From DATBGO01 sp050011895 (GTDB lineage: Bacteria > Actinomycetota > Actinomycetes > Streptosporangiales > Streptosporangiaceae): 5,710 nt of DNA. The notes under the pieces are model-generated. The model did no database searches. It saw only the letters and a program-made list of their open reading frames with translations, and was not told the origin of the DNA. The DNA lies in the NCBI GenBank assembly GCA_050011895.1, contig JBEKIF010000145.1:1-5710 (forward strand). The letters are read 5' to 3'. Numbering within the stretch: position 1 is the first letter of the stretch; every line of letters starts with the position of its first letter. The position numbers were made by a program, and so were the translations under genes. Positions 1 through 5,628 of the stretch are shown here, in pieces.

Positions 1-20
1 GTGACCCTCGCTGTGATACG

Positions 21-30
21 CCCCGGGGGG
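21..30. other. Frameshift site 2 of the SMC-like relic, in CCCCGGGGGG
   Basis: Minus-strand reading gives DFYGIGMFPPG and then RITARV, which is not family-like. Adding one base within the C/G run gives GMFPPGAYHSEGH, the expected family motif. This is the second apparent one-base loss in a homopolymer in the same gene. Confidence 0.65.
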
Positions 31-519
31 AACATCCCGATGCCGTAAAAGTCGACCAGCAGATCCAGCTTGCCGGCGCTTGCCCCGAGCTCGGCCTTGA
101 AGGCGGACTCGTCGTCGGCATTGATGGCACGGTAGTAGCTGCTGAACTCGTCCTCGACTGTCTTGTAAAGCGTGGTGAGCGCTTCGTCCGAAGCATTGCA
201 GTAGCTCCGGTAGACCGTGCTCGCAGCTGCCTGTGCGGCGGCCGCTTTCGCGTGACCTGCCCGGGCCAGGCGAACTCGTGTCCATCGTTCTTGAGCGATG
301 GTCAGGAAGCTCCGGGCTGCAGCGGTGGCGCTCTGGTCCGGCTTTGCCTGCAGGGCTGCGAGTAGCGCCGCGATGTCAGTCAAGATCCCGGCCGGCATGG
401 CGAGGGGGTCACGGGCAAGGCGGTCTGCCTGAGTGGCGGCGCCGTCTACGGAGACGAGCTGGCCTTCGAGAGTGATCAGGTCGTCTGACCAGGCTTGCAG
501 GCGGTGCGGCAGCTCGTCT

Positions 520-531
520 CCCCCATGGGGG
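520..531. other. Frameshift site 1 of the SMC-like relic, in palindrome CCCCCATGGGGG
   Basis: On the minus strand the CPLC/coiled-coil frame runs into a stop at 476-478, while the downstream coding frame (GDELPHRLQAW) is reached by stepping back one base. Adding one base to the five-base G or C run here joins them as PMGGDELPHRL. The run lies in a perfect 12-bp palindrome. A one-base deletion, or a sequencing or assembly error in a homopolymer, would both explain it. Confidence 0.6.
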
Positions 532-743
532 TTGCATGTGGCTGAGCGGTGCGGATCAGTTGCCGGACCGTCTGCAGTTCGCGCACGACCGACTGTGCGG
601 TGGTCTGGATGCGACGTTGCAGCTCGGCGGCAGCGTCAGACCGCGCGATTTTGTCGGCGAGGTGCACCCGCAGGGCGCCCATGTCGTCCCACTGCTTATC
701 GCACAGGGGGCAGACGGCTTCTGAGACGAGCTGCAACCCAGCG

Positions 744-775
744 GGCACTGTTGCATTGAGCCGCTACATGATCAT
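744..775 (+). repeat. Left terminal inverted repeat
   Basis: Begins GGCACTGTTGCATT and ends CATGATCAT. It matches the reverse complement of 883-914 at 26 of 32 positions by eye: the outer 14 and inner 9 bases are identical, with AGC conserved between. The palindrome CATGATCATG lies at 767-776. Confidence 0.8.
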
Positions 776-785
776 GGCGCCGCAA

Positions 786-880
786 ATCTTCCTGTCAGGT
801 GTAGGCACGAAGCCCGTCAGGCAAGCTGAATCGGGCATCTGGTGGCCGTGGAGCACCCGCCGACGATAGATCTTCCTGTC
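786..880 (+). repeat. Direct repeat ATCTTCCTGTC inside the small element (786-796 and 870-880)
   Basis: Two copies of the same 11-mer lie in the same orientation 84 bp apart, just inside the two inverted repeats. Because they are direct, they are not part of the inverted-repeat symmetry. They may be a footprint of the internal deletion or a chance match. No function is assigned. Confidence 0.4.
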
Positions 881-882
881 CA

Positions 883-914
883 ATGATCATGGGATCGCTT
901 AATGCAACAGTGCC
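883..914 (-). repeat. Right terminal inverted repeat
   Basis: The reverse complement begins GGCACTGTTGCATT, followed by AAGCGATCC and then CATGATCAT. It is the partner of 744-775. Its outer end touches codon 31 of the integrase fragment. Confidence 0.8.
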
Positions 915-1005
915 TTTCCATGTCCTTCGAGGCGCCGCTGCGCCCAAGCAGGGTTAGCCATCCGAACAACCGGATCATGAGCAGGTAGGCGAGGCGGAAG
1001 AGCAC
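915..1005 (-). pseudogene. N-terminal fragment of an integrase-core (rve) transposase
   Basis: Starting at a GTG (1003-1005), thirty codons read MLFRLAYLLMIRLFGWL and then LGRSGASKDME. This is the characteristic hydrophobic N-terminus of actinobacterial rve/integrase-core transposases, in which ASKD is normally followed by A/M-E-I-L-V-L-R-H-E-V. The match ends with GAA plus one A (the first base of the expected Ile codon), exactly where the inverted repeat GGCAC starts at 914. The remainder, including any DDE catalytic domain, is missing, so the fragment cannot be active. No convincing ribosome site is visible. The exact IS family is uncertain from 30 residues. The reading frame continues into the small element, but those residues (RHCCIKRSHDHW and on) are inverted-repeat sequence, not integrase. 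Confidence 0.6.
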
Positions 1006-1082
1006 GAGTGCCGAGGCTAGAAGCTCAGGTCAGATGCTCTGTACGAGTTCTGGCACGCCACAGGCTGAGTGAGACGCCGTTG

Positions 1083-1237
1083 TACTCGGTCTATGACCAG
1101 CCTTACACCGTGTCCGTGCACGCCCAAGTTCGGCCGGTCCTGCACGCCCTGGCCAGCAAGCTCCCGGCCGTAGCCGCGCACCTGGACGCCGCCCCGGGCC
1201 TGGCCTGCCGCCATTCCGGTAAAGCCGTGGCGCCCGT
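1083..1237 (+). pseudogene. Degraded IS256/Mutator-type transposase remnant
   Basis: In the plus frame from 1083 the sequence reads YSVYDQPYTVSVHAQ, then LHALASKLPAVAAHLDAA. This parallels the IS256-family transposase stretch of the type FAQPDAEsVHAQ..RVVDALA.KLP.VA.HLD.AR, which lies shortly before AFTAFPxxxWR. After about 1193 that frame loses similarity, but the +1 frame at 1213-1233 reads IPVKPWR, close to the expected FPVKHWR. The copy is thus frameshifted and short (about 50 of roughly 400 residues). Flanks on both sides show no family similarity. It runs antisense to the neighbouring minus-strand genes and lies 62 bases beyond the stop of the large protease-ATPase gene. A chance resemblance is possible but unlikely given the run of matching motifs in order. 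Confidence 0.5.
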
Positions 1238-1298
1238 CAGCGCGCCTCACAGGGCGGTAACGGTTCTGCCCGCGCAGCGCGGCCGGACACTGCCGCGG

Positions 1299-4200
1299 CT
1301 ACAGCAGGTCGATCCGGAGGATCTCGGCCGACGTGCCGACGATGAGCCGGTCGGCCGCGAAGGCGACGGCCTCGGCGCTGTGCTGCATGTCGATCCGGAG
1401 GATAGCGTTGCCTCCTACCTGCAAGTCCCAGATCCGTACCGTCCGGTCCTCCCCGGCGGACGCAATGACCGGCCGGCCGTGATGACTGCCCAGCGCGACG
1501 GCCTTTACCCTGCCCTGGTGGCCGGCAAGAGGCGGCAGAACCGGTGCGCCGACCTTCAGGCTTCGCACGTGTACCAGCTCGTCCTCGCCGGCGGAGACGA
1601 GGACCGAGTGACCGTCCCGGTCGCCGATCGCCGCGGCGAACACGGCGCTGCGATAACCATCGCCACCGGGCCTGTGCGTCGGCTCGCCGGTATCAAGGTC
1701 CCACACCCGCAGCGCTCCGCCGTCGTACCCGGTGGCGACGATAACCGGCTGGCTGGCCTGCTCCCGCTGCCCGAACAGTGCCAGCTGCACCGGAACTCCG
1801 GTCCGGAAGCCGGCTGCCACGGCGAATACCGGGCTGTCACTGGCGAGGGGATTGAGCGCAGGCCTGCCGGTTTCGAGATCCCATACCCGGACAGTCCTGT
1901 CATCGCTGCCGGAGACCAGGACCGGCTGGCCGTGCCGGACGCCGGCGGCAAGCGCGCGCACGGCACCGTCGTGACCGGTCAGCGGGCCGAGTACCAGCTC
2001 ACCCGAGTCGAGGTCCCATACCCGGATCGTGTTGTCGTATCCGCCGGAGGCGATGACCGGCCTGCCGTGGCGGGTGTCGGCCGCGAGGGCGGTCACGATG
2101 TCGGTGTGGCTGGTGAGCGGGCCTAGTACCAGATCGCCGGTATCGACGTCCCACACCCGCACGGTCATATCGTCCCCGGCAGACACGGCAACCGAGCGGC
2201 CGCGTCGGGTACAGGTCGCCACCGCGAGCACCCTGTCCTGATGGCCGGCCGGGGCGCCGGGCGCTTGCGCGACCGGCTCGACGTCCCATACCCGCACCGT
2301 TCTGTCGGCCCCAGCGGAGACGATGACCGGCCGCCCGTGCCGGACGCCCGTGGCTACTGAGAACACCGAGTCGTCGTGCCCGATTAGGGGGCCGAGCACC
2401 GGCTTCCCGGTGTCGAGATCCCACAAGCGGACGGCTGTGCTCTGGCCGGAGATGATGACGGGCCTGCCGCCCCGGACGCCGAGGGCGACGGCGTAGACCA
2501 TGCCGTGCGAGCCGGCCAGCGGGCTCAGTGCCGGCTCGCCCGTTTCGAGGTCCCATACCCGGACCGTGCCGTCGCGAGCACCGGATACAATGACGGACCT
2601 GCCCTGCCGGACGCCGACCGTCAATGCGCACGCCCGGGCGCTGTGTCCTTCGAGCGGCCCAAGTGTCAGCTCGCCCGTTGTGAGATCCCACACCTGGACC
2701 TTGCCGTCATCACCAGCCGAGACCAGGATGGGTCGGCCATGGCGGTTGCCAGCCGCAAGCGCGCCCACGCCGCCGTCGTGCCCGGTGACCGGGCCGAGTA
2801 CCAGCTTGCCCGAGTCGAGGTCCCATACCCGGACCGTGCCGTCATGCCCGGCAGAGGCGATGACCTGCTGGCCCTGGCTGACGGCGATGGCGACTGCCGT
2901 GATTCCGCTGTCGTGGCCGGTGGTGACCGGGCCGAGCACCAGCTCGCCCGAGTCGAGGTCCCACACGCGGATCGTCCGGTCGTCCGCGGCGGAGACGATG
3001 ACCGGCCGACTGCCCCGGACTCCGATCGCGACTGTCCCCACCATCGCGTCGTGGCCGGCTAGTGGGCCGAGCACGAGTTCGCCCGTCTCCAGATCCCATA
3101 CCAGCACGGACCCGTCCTCTGCGCCGGCGACGATGACAGGCCTGCCCCGGCGGACTCCGACCGCCACGGCACGCATTGTCCAGTCCCAGCGCCCGGCGAT
3201 GTAGTGCGGGTAGTGCCGCTGGCCCCGCACCCAAGCTGATCGCCACTCCTGGCCCAGCGGGAGCTGGTCCAGCTGATCCGCAAGCCCGTCGTGGAGGCGC
3301 CTGGCGGCTAGCTGCAGATAACTGGCCCGCTCGCCGGCCTGGCGGATCCCGGGGGAAAGGCTCGGAAAAGCGAGCCGGTAAACCTGGGCGTTGCTGCCAG
3401 CCGGCTGGCCGGGCCGCTGCAGCGCCGCGAACAACCCCGGCGGATCGGCGGCGGTCAGGAACCGTGGATCCTCAATCAGGCTGGCGAGCTCGCTGGCTTC
3501 AGCAGCGTATCCGGCGAGCTCGTGCTGCAGGTAGGGGTGCGCACCAGCCCAGGCGCGCGTGCCGTCCGGTTCGGGTGGCACGCTTGCGAGCAGGCAGCGA
3601 TAGATCTTCTGCCCGGTGCTGTACGGGCCGGGGTGCTGCTCGTCCCGCTCACGGAGTCGGTCAGCCAGCGCCTGATGGTAGAGCCGGTAGTAGGCAGCCT
3701 CCCCGGTGATCACGGTCTCGATCAGGTAGTCCGCGGCCGTATTCAGCAGCCCGGCCACGTCCGCGGCGGAGTAGCTGCGGCCCGGCCTGGCCAGCGCGGT
3801 CGCTAGCTGCGGCCAGAGCGCGGCATCGTCGAGCGGCAGGCCGTCGCCGCGGGCGTAGGCCAGCGGCCGGAGCAGGTCTTCCGCACGGTCCAGCCCGGCC
3901 TCATCGACCGCGCTCCCGAGGTACCGGTCCATGGCCTCGGCGACCGTTTTCGGGAAATGCTGCCAGTCCGGGTCATTCGGGCTGACCGGGTCCGGCCGCA
4001 GCACCAGTGCACGGCTGACCAGCTGGCCGATCAGGAACGCCGGGTAGGCGGCGTCAGCCACGGCGGCAGCGACTTGGCCGGCCAGCTCACCACGTCCGCG
4101 GTATGGGGTGTCCGGTCGGCCGGGGGAAGGCGGGATTCCTGTGAGCACCAGCCGCCGCCGCACGTACTCGACGAGATCATCGCGCGACAGGTAAGGCGGC

Positions 4201-5612
4201 CTGTCCAGGTCAATCAGCGTCGGGCTGCTGTACCGGGACGGCAAGCCCAGAGCAGTGATCAGGGGACGGCCCGGCCCGCCGGGCCGTGTCCCGACGAGCA
4301 GCTGGACGCCGGCGTCGGCGGTCTGGCTGGCCAGCGTGCGCAGCAGTCGGGCCATGGCGCGCGGGTCCTCAGCCTCATCGAGCGCGTCGACCGCGAGCGT
4401 GAACCGCCGGTTCCGCGCGAGCAGGATGTCGATCAGGGAGTCCAGATCAGCGCGCGGCGCTCTGGCGGCCGCGGCAATGGCGGCAGTAACCTCGGCGGCC
4501 GTGGCGGTGCGGGCGTGAACGGCGATGTCGATGGCACCGGACCGCAGGCCGCCGGCAGGATCGGCGTCGGCGGGCGGCGGCATGCCGGACCGGTAGCCCG
4601 GATCAGAAAGCGTCACGAGCCGGGCCAGAACCGCCGACTTGCCCGACCCGGGACCGCCGGTGACGACCCGCACGTTGTCATCCACGTCCGGGGCTGCGGT
4701 CAGCCACGCGACCAGCTCCAACATGGCCCGGCGGCGGCCGGTGAAGAACCAGCCGGGCCGACCGGCCTGTTCCACCCCGCGGCTGCGGGGATCCCAGTGC
4801 TGCCGCAGTGCTCCTGCGCCCGCTAGCTGGGACCGCCGGGCCGCGGCCGCCGGCGGCACGGGTAGGGTCCGGAGTGCGTCCAGCCCGGCGACGCCCAGTT
4901 CCTGCCACCACCGCTCCGCCGCAGCCAGCCCGGCGATCGCAGCGACCGGCTCGGCTGTTAGCTCCGATGGTCCCTCCGGCCGGTGATGCGTGCTGATCAC
5001 GCCCACCGCAGCCTGGTCGCCGGTGAGCGGGTCAGCGGCGAACACGACGGCTCCGGACATGCCCGCCCACGGGGATCCGGCCAGCGCGCCCGGCAGCGGC
5101 TCGGGGGAGCTGGTGACTCGGAGCGATAGCAGCCCTGCCCGCAGCTTCGTGCCGGGCGCGATCTCGCCGGTGACGTGCCAGGTCTCCCTGCGGCTGCCTT
5201 CGGACAGGACTGGGCGGCCTGCCTCGCCGAACCGGGGGAAGCCGACCGCCCAGCAGTCCCGCAGCGGTACCGGGCTATCCCGGTCGACCTGGCCGAGGAG
5301 CACGGGCGGCACGGACTCGCCGAACGCCGGGTCGATGATCTCGAGCAGCGCCAGGTCGGTCCCCGGCGGGTCCGCACAGACCAGGACCGCTCGGGCGCGG
5401 AACTCGGCCCCAGCGATCGTGCGAATGAGCAGTTGCCCGCCGTCGTCATGATCCTGCCGGTAGCCCACGTTGTGCGCAGCGGTCAGCACCATGCTGCCGC
5501 CGATCAGGTAGCCCGATCCGGCGGCCCAGCGGTCTGTCCCCACTGGCGTCGCCGAACCCTGGCCATGAAGAACCTCCCCGGCCCGGGCCGGCCGGGGCCA
5601 CGGCTCTGCCAT
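1299..5612 (-). CDS. Trypsin-like protease / NACHT-STAND NTPase / WD40 14-blade protein
   Basis: A single intact 1437-residue chain, presumably cytoplasmic (no signal peptide or membrane segment). Residues about 15-235 form a trypsin-like serine protease: GSGYLIGGSMVLTAAH gives His47, PPGTDLALLEI gives Asp86, and SPWAGMSGAVVF gives Ser186. The nucleophile loop GMSGA replaces the classical GDSGG. Residues about 285-480 form a STAND ATPase of NACHT type: Walker A GGPGSGKS (319-326), Walker B LAVDALDEAED (407-416), sensor-like LLVGTRP (438-444). A YPAFLIG motif (523-529), a winged-helix-like segment (551-650, ending RLYHQALADRLRER) and a helical HPYLQHELAGYA region (692-703) follow. Residues 811-1437 hold 14 WD40 blades. 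In this architecture the WD40 part is thought to sense a ligand, the ATPase to oligomerise and the protease to act as effector; target and trigger are unknown. The ATG is supported by GAGG seven bases upstream and lies 16 bases after the preceding gene. The TAG stop follows the last half-blade. Confidence 0.93.
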   Translation of the reverse strand: MAEPWPRPARAGEVLHGQGSATPVGTDRWAAGSGYLIGGSMVLTAAHNVGYRQDHDDGGQLLIRTIAGAEFRARAVLVCADPPGTDLALLEIIDPAFGESVPPVLLGQVDRDSPVPLRDCWAVGFPRFGEAGRPVLSEGSRRETWHVTGEIAPGTKLRAGLLSLRVTSSPEPLPGALAGSPWAGMSGAVVFAADPLTGDQAAVGVISTHHRPEGPSELTAEPVAAIAGLAAAERWWQELGVAGLDALRTLPVPPAAAARRSQLAGAGALRQHWDPRSRGVEQAGRPGWFFTGRRRAMLELVAWLTAAPDVDDNVRVVTGGPGSGKSAVLARLVTLSDPGYRSGMPPPADADPAGGLRSGAIDIAVHARTATAAEVTAAIAAAARAPRADLDSLIDILLARNRRFTLAVDALDEAEDPRAMARLLRTLASQTADAGVQLLVGTRPGGPGRPLITALGLPSRYSSPTLIDLDRPPYLSRDDLVEYVRRRLVLTGIPPSPGRPDTPYRGRGELAGQVAAAVADAAYPAFLIGQLVSRALVLRPDPVSPNDPDWQHFPKTVAEAMDRYLGSAVDEAGLDRAEDLLRPLAYARGDGLPLDDAALWPQLATALARPGRSYSAADVAGLLNTAADYLIETVITGEAAYYRLYHQALADRLRERDEQHPGPYSTGQKIYRCLLASVPPEPDGTRAWAGAHPYLQHELAGYAAEASELASLIEDPRFLTAADPPGLFAALQRPGQPAGSNAQVYRLAFPSLSPGIRQAGERASYLQLAARRLHDGLADQLDQLPLGQEWRSAWVRGQRHYPHYIAGRWDWTMRAVAVGVRRGRPVIVAGAEDGSVLVWDLETGELVLGPLAGHDAMVGTVAIGVRGSRPVIVSAADDRTIRVWDLDSGELVLGPVTTGHDSGITAVAIAVSQGQQVIASAGHDGTVRVWDLDSGKLVLGPVTGHDGGVGALAAGNRHGRPILVSAGDDGKVQVWDLTTGELTLGPLEGHSARACALTVGVRQGRSVIVSGARDGTVRVWDLETGEPALSPLAGSHGMVYAVALGVRGGRPVIISGQSTAVRLWDLDTGKPVLGPLIGHDDSVFSVATGVRHGRPVIVSAGADRTVRVWDVEPVAQAPGAPAGHQDRVLAVATCTRRGRSVAVSAGDDMTVRVWDVDTGDLVLGPLTSHTDIVTALAADTRHGRPVIASGGYDNTIRVWDLDSGELVLGPLTGHDGAVRALAAGVRHGQPVLVSGSDDRTVRVWDLETGRPALNPLASDSPVFAVAAGFRTGVPVQLALFGQREQASQPVIVATGYDGGALRVWDLDTGEPTHRPGGDGYRSAVFAAAIGDRDGHSVLVSAGEDELVHVRSLKVGAPVLPPLAGHQGRVKAVALGSHHGRPVIASAGEDRTVRIWDLQVGGNAILRIDMQHSAEAVAFAADRLIVGTSAEILRIDLL
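1302..3182 (-). repeat. Tandem WD40-coding repeats, about 135 bp each, 14 units
   Basis: Residues 811-1437 contain blade-end motifs at 836 (VLVWD), 881, 927, 972, 1017, 1061, 1106, 1151, 1196, 1241, 1301, 1347 (degenerate VHVRS), 1392 (VRIWD) and 1431 (terminal ILRID). Spacing is 44-46 residues except 60 between the tenth and eleventh and 39 before the last. The consensus unit is GvRhGRPVIVSAGdDrTVRV followed by WDLdTGelvLGPLtGHD. At DNA level the plus strand repeatedly shows GAGGTCCCATACCCGGA (for example near 2011, 2548 and 2817). Fourteen units suit two seven-bladed propellers, about 811-1125 and 1126-1437. Confidence 0.85.
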
Positions 5613-5619
5613 TAGGAGA

Positions 5620-5623
5620 CCTC
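5620..5623 (-). promoter_or_regulatory. Ribosome binding site of the protease-STAND-WD40 gene
   Basis: GAGG on the minus strand with seven bases before the ATG at 5610-5612. It lies in the 16-base gap after the upstream stop codon. This decides the start, and no separate promoter fits in the gap. Confidence 0.7.
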
Positions 5624-5628
5624 GGCTG

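Larger units (their letters stand above)
1..743 (-). pseudogene. Broken SMC/Rad50-like ATPase (middle to C-terminal part), runs off the window
   Basis: This is a remnant of a large SMC/Rad50-like ATPase read leftward. From 743 to about 520, one frame gives a CPLC motif (701-712) followed by QW and LRVHL, then a heptad-like coiled coil. This resembles the zinc-hook or zinc-finger insert of these ATPases. From about 530 to about 28, a second frame is open for some 170 codons (ELPHRLQAWSDDLITLEGQL, later LYKTVEDEFSSYYRAI and DLLVDFYGIGMFPPG), a second arm leading into the C-terminal ATPase lobe. From about 22 to 1, a third frame reads AYHSEGH, which directly continues the family motif GMFPPGAYHSEGH (the signature-loop region). 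The gene is thus continuous protein split by two frameshifts. The N-terminal Walker A half is absent: homology stops at 744, where an inverted-repeat element begins. A GTG at 746-748 lies inside that element and is probably not a native start. I am confident it is an SMC-like relic but not of the subfamily; the rest lies outside the window. Confidence 0.75.
744..914. mobile_element. 171-bp inverted-repeat element, IS6-like ends (MITE-like or internally deleted IS)
   Basis: The element is bounded by terminal inverted repeats whose outer ends begin GGCACTGTTGCATT. IS6-family ends (for example IS26) are GGCACTGTTGCAAA, so IS6 ancestry is the best guess, though other IS families cannot be excluded without a search. 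The 171-bp length is far below the roughly 800 bp of an autonomous IS6 element, and no recognisable transposase is present inside, so this is a non-autonomous or internally deleted copy. The eight bases outside the ends (ACCCAGCG at 736-743 and TTTCCATG at 915-922) do not match, so there is no 8-bp target duplication. A coding relic is cut off at each edge: an SMC-like gene on the left and an integrase gene on the right. This suggests that recombination or adjacent deletion, not simple insertion, produced the present arrangement. Confidence 0.65.

Noticed and set aside
520..531. Palindrome CCCCCATGGGGG as an operator or restriction-type site
   Set aside because: It lies within former coding sequence of a broken gene, with no promoter nearby. 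It is more relevant as a homopolymer frameshift site.
233..759. Plus-strand open frames of 80-108 codons
   Set aside because: The minus strand here carries recognisable SMC-like protein segments. The plus products are Arg/Ser-rich shadows.
1017..1250. Minus-strand open frame of 77 codons upstream of the integrase fragment
   Set aside because: It has no recognisable motif and overlaps the plus-strand transposase relic.
1270..1282. Short hairpin CCGCG-CAG-CGCGG downstream of the large gene's stop, as a possible terminator
   Set aside because: The stem is only 5 bp and has no T-run on the minus strand; such stems are common by chance at this GC content.
1008..2126. Plus-strand open frame of 372 codons
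   Set aside because: Beyond the short transposase-like stretch it is antisense to the WD40 repeats. The repeated VPYPDR-type pattern is the shadow of the conserved WDLETG-coding DNA.
1999..2691. Minus-strand 230-codon open frame in another phase
   Set aside because: It overlaps the WD40 coding region out of frame and is very rich in Arg, Gly and Ala, as expected for a GC-rich shadow frame.
1302..3182. Regularly spaced repeats considered as a CRISPR-like array
   Set aside because: The unit is about 135 bp, in frame and translates to WD40 blades. There are no short identical repeats separated by unique spacers.
2500..3204. Plus-strand open frames of 234 and 185 codons with a repeated pattern
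   Set aside because: Both are antisense shadows of tandem WD40 units in GC-rich DNA. They have no independent ribosome site, and their apparent repeats follow the 45-codon blade period.
3957..4826. Plus-strand open frame of 289 codons
   Set aside because: It lies opposite the ATPase domain, which has clear Walker motifs and family-like sequence on the minus strand. The plus product is low-complexity Gly/Arg/Ala.
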